Assembly: GCA_004325065.1 (NCBI GenBank)
Contig: PITI01000103.1
Span: 1-22,147 of the forward strand
Source: Hamiltosporidium magnivora
Taxonomy: Eukaryota > Microsporidia > Dubosqiidae
DNA: 22,147 nt
Direction of reading: 5' to 3'
Positions within the stretch are counted from its first letter, which is position 1. Every line of letters starts with the position of its first letter. Positions 1-9,620 of the stretch are shown here, piece after piece. The notes under the pieces are model-generated. The model was given only the letters and a program-made list of their open reading frames with translations, was not told the DNA's origin and made no database searches. Made by a program: the position numbers and the translations under genes.

Positions 1-96
1 GTTTTAAACTCTTTATTTGACATTTGATGTTTTTATTTATGCAAGGTTTTTTTAATGTTGGATTAAGGTATGACATAATAAATTGATACCTTAAAA

Positions 97-130
97 TAAA
101 ATTTACTGATTAATAAAATTTACTGATTAA
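97..130. repeat. 17-bp direct tandem duplication (2 copies)
   Basis: The unit taaaatttactgatta(at) starts at 97 and again at 114. The copies are essentially identical, which is typical of replication slippage in AT-rich spacer. No function is inferred. Confidence 0.7.
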
Positions 131-804
131 AAGAGTTAAATACAATCTAAATATCAATTATAAAATACTTTATTATTATTATCTTATAATTTATATTTAT
201 ACAACATAACACCAAAATACTTTAATATTTTGATACTACAAAGTCTCATTACATAAATATCCTAATAATTGATATTTTACCTTAAAAAAGTAAAAAATTA
301 TTTAAATCAAGCGATTATTAAAATAATATATTAAATTGTAAAAAGATTACAATGAAAAAAAAATTGTGTTTTTTTTATTAATTTATGCGCATAAATGGAG
401 ATATATTTTTAAAAATGTACGGTCTTCTAAGATTTGAATCTATTTAATTTAAAATTGTTCTTAAACATGTAATATCTTTAATTATGTTATATTAAAAACG
501 ATTCTAAATTGTAAAGATTTTCTCAGAACTTTATTGATTTTAATATATTTTTATTTTTTTAATTTCTTAATTAAGTAACAAATGTATAATTTATCTGCAA
601 TTATAGAAGTGGAAAATTTTTTATTTTTTATTTAAAGATTGATGATCTATTTGATACATTCTTATGCTTAAATTAATGTTTTTGTTTGATTCTTACGAAA
701 AATTATGTTTATATTCATGAAATACTTTTACTTCTGTTTTATTGTTTTTCTTTTATAGTGGTTATATTATTAAATATAATTGGTTAGTAGAATACGCTGG
801 TAGT

Positions 805-846
805 GTTTTATATTTTAAGTTTTATATTTTAAGTTTTATATTTTGA
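805..846. repeat. 14-bp tandem repeat (3 copies)
   Basis: The unit gttttatattttaa starts at 805, 819 and 833; the last copy has one changed base (ends ga). It is a simple microsatellite-like expansion in spacer DNA. Confidence 0.8.
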
Positions 847-1799
847 ACAGAAATACAAATTATAAAACTGAAATTGAATGAAAATATTTTAAAATGATGA
901 TTTATTTGTGATTATATTTGAATCTTATAGTAATTTTGATTTGTTTATACAAATTTATATTTCGTTATTTAATTTTTCGTTCTGAAATATAATAAAGATT
1001 ATTTAAATGAATTTATGTATGAAATAGGGCATTTATTTAAAAAAGTATGTTTGAGAAGTTTTATTTTTTATTTACATTATAAGCATTGATTTCTCTTAAT
1101 TTTCCGAAGACAGATAATATTGTTTTCTATAAGTAAAAGCGTGAATATATTTATCTAAGATCTAAAATTATTCTTCTCTGTTTATGAATATAAGTATATA
1201 TTCAGCGAATTGAGAAAATTAAACATTTCATTTTTAAAAAATTAACTACAGCAAAAAATTTGCGTTTAAAGCCAGGTTTGTTACAAAAAATACTCTTTGG
1301 CTGTATTTTATCTTACATAAAATATCAAAACATATATATATGTTGTTTTATTTGCTTTAGCAATTTGAAAGATGCAAAGATACTCTTATATTTACGATTA
1401 TAAATATAAATTAATAAAAATATACAGAAAACTGATGTGATAATGTATATTTTTTACGGTTAAATGTGTTTTTTTTCGAGATTCCATTGCCTCATATTTT
1501 ATTAATCCGTTTTTAATACCTCATATCTATTTTACTCTGATTCGCATTAGAGTTATATGGTTTACAAAAGGGATACATAATTTTAGGCTTTGTATTGCCG
1601 TATATTATTCATCAATTTGCAAAGAAATTAAATTTTTGTTCATTGCAGGTATAAATACTGGATTACAATGCCTTTTTCACTTTTTACCAACATTATTTAT
1701 TGTCTAAACTCTTTTTTCAATGGAAAAATAACGTATTTCAAAGACTTTACAATACATGATATATATCTGCTCTAGTTCTGTTTGTATTGAATAGCATAA

Positions 1800-1934
1800 T
1801 TACTTTATTTAAATAGTTGTGGCAATATAAATTTTGAATTACCCGTAGCTTGTCTTTATCGGCTTGTTACGGGGTCGTATAAAGGAGGAGGTTCAACAGG
1901 CAGCCAACGGCTCTATTTTAAAAAACTTTGTTTT
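1800..1934 (+). pseudogene. Decayed reverse-transcriptase-like fragment
   Basis: A plus-strand frame is open for 45 codons in a patch much richer in G+C than its surroundings. The translation contains FELPVACLYRLVTG followed by KGGGSTGSQRLYFKK. This resembles the early fingers region of non-LTR reverse transcriptases, where a (N/F)xRPIxCLxxxYKLxTG block is followed by a QxGxxxGxxGxK block. The frame ends in TAA at 1935. A weaker match to the first catalytic aspartate motif (DYK...D-T/S-I) appears about 15 codons later in another frame (1980-2012), interrupted by a stop and with two extra codons. The family call rests on memory of motif shapes, not alignment. The fragment cannot encode an active enzyme. 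Confidence 0.4.
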
Positions 1935-2012
1935 TAAGAGCCTAAACAAACCACAAAATACGAAAACTGATTTTTGCAAGATTATAAGTATTAAAAAAAC
2001 ATAGATACCATT

Positions 2013-2922
2013 ATAATATAAAATTTCCTCTGTTTTTTCGAGAAGTAGCACCCATTAGAAGATCTTTCTCACGAATCTGCAAAATATAATATAAATATCA
2101 TAGATCTACAAAATTTATCATTACAGATGAAGGTTATTAGTAAATGAGGCCTGAGATCTTAGTAAGCTGCAATACTTTTAATTAAGTAACTAAGGTCTAC
2201 AAGAAATAGCCGAAAAATAACCGAGTTATAAAACGAAAAGATAGGTAGTTGTTTAGTTGAAAAACATGACCTAAACTTCTAGACAAGCTTTTATCTTTTC
2301 AACCTATACATTAAATAATGTTTTGGCATTCGAGCCTAAAAATATACGAATATGTGCATAGAAGATTAAGAGTATATTTTTGAACACTTTTTTGATATAT
2401 GAAGCTTCAATAAAAGATAATATGAAACTGAATAGAACTTTTAACTGATTGAATTCAAACTGAATATACAAATAGCTCGGCATGAAATAAAAATTGCTAT
2501 TTAATATTTGAAATAAAAATATGTGAGTGAATGCTGCGAAACTAGAATTAAAAACGATGCTTTCGTTTCGTTCTGAAGAGAAAATATTTTTGATACATAA
2601 ATTTGCTTTTAACCAAAACGATGACAATTTTATTTAGTATCACCTATAGAAAATTCCAATTTTCACTTGATGTTTACTCGATATAGATATCTTTGACGAA
2701 ATATACTTCTTTCATATTTACTCTTGGCCTACCCAGTGTGCTATTTCGAATATATTTTTAGAAGCTGGTATGAAGTAATTATTTATTGGCAAGAATGAAA
2801 TATTGACAACTTAAATATAATTCAAGAAGCTTAATAAATGCAAATCCAGAATTGCGATTGCGAAAAACTATATGGTATCAATAACAGAAATTAATTTAGA
2901 AAAGGAATAAATTAATATTTAA
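2013..2922. other. Intergenic DNA with weak coding-like debris
   Basis: No intact ORF starts with ATG here. Both strands show stretches that read like protein but are broken every 10-30 codons, for example the plus frame at 2305-2635 with several stops and a minus frame over the same bases that lacks an ATG. This may be more of the decayed element that flanks it. No specific family is recognisable. Confidence 0.35.
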
Positions 2923-4784
2923 AGAACAATAATTTTTATCTATCTTTTCAAGAAGAGGAAAGAGCTGGTGAAAGATTCTAACGAAAAGACAGCTGCGTAC
3001 TTTTCTAAACTATCAAAATTTTTGAAGCAAAACAAAGGGTATGATTATGTATGCGCGGAATTGACACACTAAAGAATATAACTCGATATAAGATGATATC
3101 AGAATATGCCATAACACATAAACAGTTTATTCAACTAAGAGTCATGGCTTATAATATTTAGGAGGAAAGAAACATAGCAAGCAAAGGCTATAAAGTTTAG
3201 TGAAAATTAAAAAGAGTTTGAAACTTATGAACTTGAAAAGAAAAATTGAAAGCCCGAAATATAATGTATGAAATACATAAGTATATCAAATATGGATTTA
3301 AGAGTGTATTTAATAGATGGCTCTTATATTTTGAAATCCTATTAATGATGCCATGCAAAGAATCCAATAATCGAATAAGAGAGAAACTGTTCGATTTGAA
3401 TGAAAAATACATATACGGTGATAAGATCTAGGCTAAACCCTTTATTAGAGACTACTGATTCTAAGATGAACTTAAATAATAATACTTCCCGGATATAATA
3501 TATAGCCGAAGTCATAAAATACGAAAGTATTACACCGAAAAAAACATTCAAAAATTAATCAAGAGAATTAGGTTAAGAAAATTTAGTGAATGTCATAGTA
3601 ATCTGATACAACTTTCATAAAAAAAATTAAAAAGATTGTTTCTAGCCATAGAAAATTATATTTCTGTGCATTTAATACATGTTTCTTTGTGAAAAAATTG
3701 CTGATGGGTTTGATTCATATCCAAAAATCAAAGCGGTGATATTAAATGTGGATTTAGGATTGGAGATTGGCAAATATTTAAATATTTGCACAAGAATGAT
3801 GCTTTAAAAATACTTTAAATCCAATCTTTCGATAATCAAATAATTAAAGAATCCAAAAAAAGCAAATATCAGCATTGTTTGAAATTTCTACACGATATTC
3901 GAAAAACCAATTGTTTTTAAAAACCATTCCTTATCAAAACCACATTGATTAGAACAAAATCAAAAACATGTTTTTTAATACTTAAGATATTTCAAAATGG
4001 ATAAAAAACTTAAACGATAGGATACCTGTGCCTGTACATTATTAAGCCATAAAGCAGAGGAAATCATTTTCGAATTAGAAACGATCGCTATGTTTACAGA
4101 ATTCAATGAATAAAAAAAATATATAGCATATAAAGAGCCCTGAAAATACTGTGAAACCGAATATGACATATAAAATTGGTTTTGAGAATATTAGCCTTAA
4201 AAACAGGAAAGCTAACCAAATGATTGATAAACTTAAAGGAAATAAATAAAAACGCTTCTTTTATATTCCCCTTAGTAACGTTTTGGAAACAGTTTATATA
4301 AATTAAGAAAAGTTTCGAGTTAAAAAAACTTAAAAACAATTCTGAATTTACGGATAAAAGTTTTTCCGGCTCTAAAGAAAGAATGAATATTGGTGAAATC
4401 TTTATATTGTCGAACAACGCTTAATGAGGTCAAACCGAAAAGCCTAAATTAGAAATGGAATATATAGGGTCATTGTTATACCGGCAGTACTGTATGCTTC
4501 TAAAATGTTAGCGATGTCAAAATATGTGAAAAAATTTTAAATTATATAAAGAAACAGTAAGCAGCAGCATCGACCCACATTTAGAAATGAAGAGAAACGA
4601 CTCCGAAAGAATAAGAGATCTGTGAACCATATTGTGAACTATTTTAGTTATATTGATAAAACAATGAAGACTTGAATTACTTGGAAAGATAAGACGGATT
4701 TTTACAAAAAAGACTGTAAGCAACAATTTAGAAGCTGAATCCATAAAAAGAGAATACGTGAGATTACGTAAAAAGATTCTTGGG
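2923..4784 (+). pseudogene. Degenerate non-LTR retrotransposon-like relic
   Basis: Plus-strand coding debris appears in successive frames separated by many stops. At 2923-3069 a 49-codon frame reads as a charged protein (for example KKRKELVKDSNEKTAAYFSK). At 4448-4537 the frame reads RVIVIPAVLYASKMLAMSK, which resembles the block after the RT domain in LINE-like elements (xxVxPxLLYGSExWxLxK). At 4668-4784 another frame reads RLELLGKIRRIFTKK, matching the shape of the following LRWLGHIxRM block. The two blocks occur in the expected order and spacing, which is the main support. The stretch between 3070 and 4447 has no recognisable motif, so one or more insertions, or two different relics, are possible. 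No target-site duplication or poly(A) tail is clear. Confidence 0.42.
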
Positions 4785-5305
4785 TGAAATGAAAAATATA
4801 AGAAGAACTACTGTATTGCTATATTAGATTTAGTGCAAACATAAGACTTAAGGAGTATTGTGCATGGAAACGGGCCCTTTATAGGTAATTGCGCAGCCGG
4901 ATATGTAAGTTGATAAGCCTCATCATTCAGGTTTATCACATAAGAAATAATTCGGTTAAGAATTTTAGAAAACAATAAATTGATTTAGAACCAGTTAACA
5001 TTTACTTTTTTCCAAAATTTCACGAGCTCTGTATGATAATTCGTGTTAAATGTATATAATTTTGCTTAACATTTTGGAAAAATTATATTCGTTTTTCTAG
5101 AAATATTTTTTTTGAATTTATTTATCTACTTTAATTTTAACATATTTGCCAATTTACTTCTCAAATAAGATGACTCATAATTCGTTTGGGTGACTTTAAT
5201 TATATTTGTAACAAATACTTACATTTTTAATTGAACATAAATTCTTTCGGAAATAGAATGCAGATTTTAATTAAAATAAAAGTTTTAAAACTGATGATTT
5301 ATTTT
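4785..5305. other. Spacer 3' of the retroelement relic
   Basis: It starts with a short GC-richer patch (about 4865-4930, containing gggccc and gcagccgg) that could be the 3' untranslated part of the relic, then returns to plain AT-rich spacer up to the end of the minus-strand LRR gene. No ORF or RNA gene is visible. Confidence 0.4.
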
Positions 5306-7438
5306 TTAATCTTCTATATGAGATTGATTTAATAAACTTGAAGAAAATATAATCTTTTTTGCATAACCATATGAATCTAACAATGGATTGATTTCAAACT
5401 TATATATATCTAACTTAATAAAATTCATGCGATATAGAATCCCGAGATTTTTCCTAATAATGATTTCATCGGAATCAAAAGTCAATTTTAAGATCTTAAG
5501 CTTTTTAAAGTTTGAAATAGAAAGAATTTCTGATATTTCAAATTTATAAGCGTAGATATCAAGCTTAAATATTTTATTCGAAATGTTTAGTCGAAGTATT
5601 TTTCGTAAAATTTCAACATCAGAACTTTTATTTTGAATACTTAATTTCAAATATTTGAGCGATTTTAAATTTGAAAAAATTTCTATGTCCTCTTTATATA
5701 AACATCCTGTATTGTATTTAAGTTCAATAAGATTTTCCAAATTAAATAAATTATATAATATTTTCAAAATACTACTAGATGTTTGGTTTTTGGCAAAAAA
5801 AAAGTTCCCGTACTTTAAAGATTCCAATGACGGCAAATATCTATGATTTTTGGGTTTCGGAATATTTAAATATCTCACTTCGTCATTAAAGCAATATTCA
5901 TTGGTATCTAAGCTCTGATTATGATGCAAATTAAGAATAATACGTTTCAAACCTGCAAATTTGCTCAAATATAAAAAGAAGAGGCTATTCAAGGACATAT
6001 TAAGATTATAAAATCCTAAAAATAAAATTGAATTATTAAACAAATTTTGATTAATAAGTTCGTTTTCATCGAAAACCATAAAATTATCGAACAACACTGT
6101 AGTTAATTTCCTCGAACAAAGGATAACTTCAAAAAGCTTATTCGTTAATTTGATATTTTCAAAGGATAATCCTCTCAATGCCTCAAAAGATTCTAGAAAT
6201 TTGTAAGAAACTAAAAAATTATTTTGCACATTTTCCAAATCAATTTTTAGAAATTTTATCAAATTAAAATTAAATATTTTTGCGAAATAAGTTGTATCAT
6301 ATGTTTCTCTAAACAAGCATAAGTTAACTTTTGTTAAATAATTTTGAAAATTATACGTTTGAAAAAATTCTAACTGGTTCTCCAGATCAGATATGTATAC
6401 AGTATTTTCCAAATCTATAAAAAATTTCTTATTTCTTCCCGAAAGCGAAAACGCTGAATTTTGCAAAATTAAAGAACTAAACGAATACAAAATAAGTTTC
6501 AGAGACTCAATTTTATCGTAAATAGTTAGGTTTTCTACCTTTATTATATGTTCTATATAGACCTGGTTAATTTCCAAAGTAAGCTTTTTAATGCTTTTAA
6601 AATAGAAGATTTTATCAATAAAATATTCGGGATTGTCATAAATAATAAATTTTACGTTATCCTTGGATGTAAAATATTCGTTGTTCTGTAAATAATTAAA
6701 TATTGGTAGTAGTTCTTCTACGATTACAAATATAATTTTTTCGAAATTTTTTGGCAAAGATGAACAAATTATTTTCATATCGAAATTGTTTCCATATGCA
6801 CAAAGATTTAAATATAATTTTTTGACCAAAAAAATATGCATTATACTTGTCCAATTATCTCGGAAATTTGGTTTCAATAAATATTTATATAAATAACGTG
6901 TATGAAACTTCATAAATAAAAAATCATCATTTTTTCTGTGCTTCTTAGAATAAAATATCGAAGAAATGCTTTTTGGTTGATTATATTCACGGAATAATTC
7001 ATATATAAAAGCCTTTTTCATCATGTAAAGTTTTAGAAAACATTCTATAACATCCCGAACATGCAAATTGTTAAATTTCAGATGATTTAGAATTGGCTTG
7101 AATGCTTGATTTTTAAAGTCTAAATTATGAATTAGAGAATAATAAACCAAAATTTTGATATAAGATTTATATTTCATATTTCTCATCACTTTAAAAATAT
7201 TTAAATATTTTAAAATTTTAAAAAATGTTTGTGGCTTGATCGTTACAAAAATGTTATCATCGATCGTTAATGAATTAAAAAAATATGAAACTGCATATAA
7301 ATCTTCGTTTTCTATGTAAATTGTAACCTGATCTTCATTTTCAAGTGCTAGCTGATCAAATATTCCAAATGAAAGTGATATATCGTTTGGATAGCAAATC
7401 GAAAATAGGTTATCGTTATATTTCAAATTACAGGGATA
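5306..7438 (-). CDS. Leucine-rich-repeat protein, main body (frameshifted gene)
   Basis: The open frame of about 710 codons is rich in Leu, Ile, Phe, Asn and Lys. LRR-like strands (LxxLxxLxL/I) recur over the C-terminal two thirds, for example SLKYLKLSI, IFKLDIYAY, LKILKLTF and FIKLDIYKF near the C-terminus. The LRR solenoid presumably binds protein; microsporidia carry large, fast-evolving LRR families, and the partner is unknown. The frame has no ATG at its 5' end: the preceding in-frame stop is TAA at 7441-7439 and the first in-frame Met lies about 80 codons in. The frame at 7423-7737, overlapping by 16 bases, supplies an ATG and a hydrophobic N-terminal segment, so the two are probably one gene of about 810 codons broken by a one-base loss (or equivalent -1 shift). 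The body is otherwise intact over 2.1 kb, which argues for a recent mutation or an assembly error. Confidence 0.75.
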   Translation of the reverse strand, partial: YPCNLKYNDNLFSICYPNDISLSFGIFDQLALENEDQVTIYIENEDLYAVSYFFNSLTIDDNIFVTIKPQTFFKILKYLNIFKVMRNMKYKSYIKILVYYSLIHNLDFKNQAFKPILNHLKFNNLHVRDVIECFLKLYMMKKAFIYELFREYNQPKSISSIFYSKKHRKNDDFLFMKFHTRYLYKYLLKPNFRDNWTSIMHIFLVKKLYLNLCAYGNNFDMKIICSSLPKNFEKIIFVIVEELLPIFNYLQNNEYFTSKDNVKFIIYDNPEYFIDKIFYFKSIKKLTLEINQVYIEHIIKVENLTIYDKIESLKLILYSFSSLILQNSAFSLSGRNKKFFIDLENTVYISDLENQLEFFQTYNFQNYLTKVNLCLFRETYDTTYFAKIFNFNLIKFLKIDLENVQNNFLVSYKFLESFEALRGLSFENIKLTNKLFEVILCSRKLTTVLFDNFMVFDENELINQNLFNNSILFLGFYNLNMSLNSLFFLYLSKFAGLKRIILNLHHNQSLDTNEYCFNDEVRYLNIPKPKNHRYLPSLESLKYGNFFFAKNQTSSSILKILYNLFNLENLIELKYNTGCLYKEDIEIFSNLKSLKYLKLSIQNKSSDVEILRKILRLNISNKIFKLDIYAYKFEISEILSISNFKKLKILKLTFDSDEIIIRKNLGILYRMNFIKLDIYKFEINPLLDSYGYAKKIIFSSSLLNQSHIED

Positions 7439-7737
7439 TTAAAGGGGATCAATATAGAATTTTCATTTACATAATACGTTTTCTCGTCTAAATTTTTGTA
7501 ATTATCGTTTTCTACAAGCGAAATATATTCCTCGGCTTCATTTATTGCACTAAACTGTACCTTCAAGCAGAAAATACCATTTTGAGTCGAAAATAATCTT
7601 AGAAGCATACAAACAATCGAAATTATATTCAAGAGAATTTTAAATGTTCGATTTCTTGATCTTATAAACATATCTAAAGATATTTTAAACAATTTAGTGT
7701 TTTTTTTACGTTCTTTATATATTTTGCAGTTAAACAT
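7423..7737 (-). CDS. N-terminal part of the LRR protein, with signal-anchor-like segment
   Basis: This 104-codon frame has a good ATG at 7737 and ends in TGA exactly where the LRR body frame begins. Residues 1-30 are basic (KIYKERKKNTK, RSRNR). Residues 31-49 are hydrophobic (TFKILLNIISIVCMLLRLF) and would act as a signal peptide or type II anchor, as is common at the N-terminus of microsporidian secreted LRR proteins. The last residues (ENSILIPFNIPVI) run into the overlap. The run of C residues around 7433-7435 and 7443-7446 is a likely place for an indel. No classical -1 slippery heptamer is present in the usable overlap (7438-7426), so programmed frameshifting is less likely than mutation or sequencing error. 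It could instead be a separate tiny membrane protein, but the 16-base overlap and shared strand argue against that. Confidence 0.6.
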   Translation of the reverse strand: MFNCKIYKERKKNTKLFKISLDMFIRSRNRTFKILLNIISIVCMLLRLFSTQNGIFCLKVQFSAINEAEEYISLVENDNYKNLDEKTYYVNENSILIPFNIPVI

Positions 7738-8224
7738 CTTTCAGAAATATAATGATTAAGTTATATATGAATTAAATTTAATATTTATTTTGCACAGAAG
7801 AAATCTATTCTTATCTTTCGGTTTGATAAAATACAAAAAATGATAAACTAATAAATAATTTTTTTTATTTAATTTTGTATTATCTTCAATTCCTTCTCTC
7901 AAAAAAATAAAAAAAGCTGTGATAAGAGCCATCGAGTTTGACTTTACCAATATTCATATTTAAAATAAAATTTAGGCCGTTTCAATTTGATTCTTATATT
8001 ATATTTCTTTGGATTTGTAATAATTTCTTACTAAATTTTTAAATAAATTTTGCTGTATTTTATTCTGTTGCCCGTTGTTTTTTTATTGCTTTCACTTGTT
8101 AAACTAGAAAAATTTGAGTAAAAATCAGATAATATAAACACTAACCCTCTTTGGATTACTTTATTAAAAAGTATCATATCTTTTTAAAACAGTGGCAAGT
8201 GTTACATTTGTTTTCATGACATTA
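7738..8224. other. Upstream spacer of the LRR gene
   Basis: AT-rich spacer. A 58-codon minus-strand frame with an ATG at 7932 (MALITAFFIFLREGIEDN...) ends 18 bases before the LRR start codon. It has no recognisable feature and is probably chance. No CCC/GGG-type start motif lies close to the LRR ATG. Confidence 0.4.
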
Positions 8225-8880
8225 ACGCAGTTTTAGGTTTAACATAAATAACTGCTACCCAACACTCCATCGGTAACCCCTGCGACACCTACATCCCGAA
8301 GCCTTTCATTTACCAGGTGTGTAAAACCCAATTACTAGGCGAATAACGTAGCCCGGAGTTTGTTTATGTCCGTCGCAAAGAGTATGATCGAAGGCCAAAG
8401 CCCCCCTGGGCTCCCTCAAGACCATGCAGCATTCCCACTTACTTAACACTTTCTGAATCCAATAAACTTCTCGCTAAGATATATTTCAAAGACTTAAAAG
8501 GGGTCGACCTATACAGTGCAATACCATACCCACGGGTATAACCTTCTACTTAGCTTCCCGGGTTTTAATGGGTTTTATTTTTATATCTCCCGAGCGCTAA
8601 GTCTTCTAACCCGAGTATGCAAGGCTAGATTCCATGCTTTTAAATGGCCATTACCTACGAGTTCAGCTGCGGTCTGCAATCTGGTTACATAAAAAACTAC
8701 AAATAAATCCGTAGAAAAAGTTTCTCTATTTCCTAGACCTCTTCCCCTCATAACAACTCCCATGGAACAACCAAAGATGTAGTGTAGTTTTATTCCCACC
8801 AAAAATCCAAAAAATGACCTCACACCAGTTTCACACACTCATTGCCAAGCAGAAAGTTTTTTAGGTGGTTATCCTCTCTC
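8225..8880. other. GC-rich island of unknown origin
   Basis: Base composition jumps from about 15-20% GC to roughly 40-50% over about 650 bp (one 60-base line, 8401-8460, counts 32 G/C) and drops back sharply on both sides. On the plus strand the frame from about 8251 reads like protein (IPKPFIYQVCK; RRKEYDRRPKPPWAPS; NKLLAKIYFKDLKGVDLYS) with one internal stop before TAA near 8543. On the minus strand 8581-8838 is open for 85 codons from an ATG (CETGVRSFFGF...; AELVGNGHLKAWNLALHTRV). Neither matches a family I recognise. Small perfect hairpins occur: atacccacgggtat and agcccccctgggct. I compared it by eye with SSU, LSU and 5S rRNA, SRP RNA, RNase P RNA and tRNA consensus blocks and found no convincing match. 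A recent mobile-element fragment or a transferred segment are the leading options. Confidence 0.5.
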
Positions 8881-9083
8881 CACATATATAAAAAGTAAAA
8901 GAAATATTTTTTTGTAATTATTTTAGTTAAAAAGTGTTTTTGTAAATTAGATCTTATTTCTTCATGTCTTAAAATTTTCAAATTTTTAGATTAAAATACA
9001 AAAGAGTGCGTATATAAGAAAAAATAAAAAAACTAGTGAGGAGATAAACATAAAAAATCGAAAAGGAAAAGTGCATAAAAGTT

Positions 9084-9392
9084 CTAAATTTTTTTATTTT
9101 TTCTATTTGATGGTAATTTCTCATAATTTGATTTTTCTGATATTTTTTCAGATTCTTTCTTTTTAAATTTTTTCTTAATTTTTACAAGTTCTGTTACATT
9201 TTTTTCTTTTCCTTTTTTAATACTTTTTAAATTATTTTCAATATTTTTTTTAAATTTGTGTAAATATTTTTTCTGTTTAAATGGTCGCGATATATTAAAA
9301 TCTTTTAATTCCTCGCAAAATAATAGATTTCCGACCAACACAGTCGTTTCCCGCCGAAAAAAAATAAAAGCAATTTTTTTCAGGTTCCATAC
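9084..9392 (-). pseudogene. Lysine-rich small ORF, frame-broken
   Basis: On the minus strand an ATG at 9389-9391 opens a 31-codon frame (MEPEKNCFYFFSAGNDCVGR...) that stops near 9295. The overlapping frame from 9395 to 9084 is open throughout but has no ATG; its C-terminal 60 residues are extremely Lys-rich (KKGKEKNVTELVKIKKKFKKK), like a nucleolar or RNA-binding basic tail. Joining the two would require a frame change around 9340-9295. It could be a broken gene for a small basic protein or chance coding in an A-rich strand. No homologue is recognised. Confidence 0.25.
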
Positions 9393-9397
9393 GATTT

Positions 9398-9417
9398 AGC
9401 AGATTTGATAATCTGCT
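9398..9417. other. Perfect short inverted repeat (hairpin)
   Basis: An 8-bp arm agcagatt, a 4-base loop tgat and the exact complementary arm aatctgct. It lies immediately upstream of the possible start of the minus-strand lysine-rich ORF. It could be a structured leader, a protein-binding palindrome, or chance. Confidence 0.5.
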
Positions 9418-9439
9418 GTATTTTAATTTTGACATTAGG

Positions 9440-9620
9440 GCGGATTCCGTAAAGGGGCATTAGGTGATGTAACGTTTTAATATGCACAATTATTTACTGT
9501 TCCCCTGGGGCAGTTTCTCCCTTATAAACTAAAGTATTTATTCATTGTTTTGGCTGTTGAACACCATTCTTCACGTTAATTGCTTGTCTTAAAGGAGCTT
9601 TTGGCCCCTTTACACTCCGC
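9440..9620. mobile_element. Candidate small non-autonomous DNA element with terminal inverted repeats
   Basis: The left end gcggattccgtaaaggggc (9440-9458) is matched by the reverse complement of 9604-9620, gcggagtgtaaaggggc. The first 5 and last 10 bases are identical, with a 4-versus-2-base difference between. Such GC-rich matching ends are improbable by chance in this background. The about 180-bp interior is GC-richer than its flanks and holds no gene. No clear target-site duplication is visible outside the ends, so the boundaries and family stay open. The right arm overlaps the stop of a decayed minus-strand frame. Confidence 0.38.

Larger units (their letters stand above)
1..1799. other. 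Gene-free AT-rich intergenic DNA
   Basis: No reading frame of useful length is visible on either strand, and the sequence is dominated by A/T runs. Two small tandem duplications lie within it: a 17-bp unit twice at 97-130 and a 14-bp unit three times at 805-846. I see no RNA gene and no promoter with a recognisable target. Confidence 0.6.

Noticed and set aside
1909..1942. Terminator-like hairpin (ggctct ... agagcc)
   Set aside because: The arms pair only with a 4-base bulge, and the stretch falls inside an RT-like reading frame in a eukaryotic genome, so a bacterial-type terminator is not expected.
3197..4744. Several 60-105-codon frames on the minus strand
   Set aside because: They are Phe/Ile/Ser-rich translations opposite plus-strand debris, typical antisense shadows of AT-rich DNA, and show no domain.
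5655..5846. 63-codon plus-strand frame inside the LRR gene
   Set aside because: It is antisense to the LRR repeats, with composition dictated by the opposite strand.
7423..7441. Programmed -1 ribosomal frameshift in the LRR gene
   Set aside because: The only run of repeated bases (CCCC TTT) lies before an in-frame TAA of the new frame (7441-7439), and the remaining overlap has no slippery heptamer or evident downstream structure.
8225..8880. rRNA, 5S rRNA or tRNA gene in the GC-rich island
   Set aside because: A gaagctaag string on the minus strand recalls 5S rRNA and a ttaccaggt string recalls SSU rRNA, but the flanking helices and conserved blocks do not follow, and no acceptor or T-arm pairing for a tRNA could be built.
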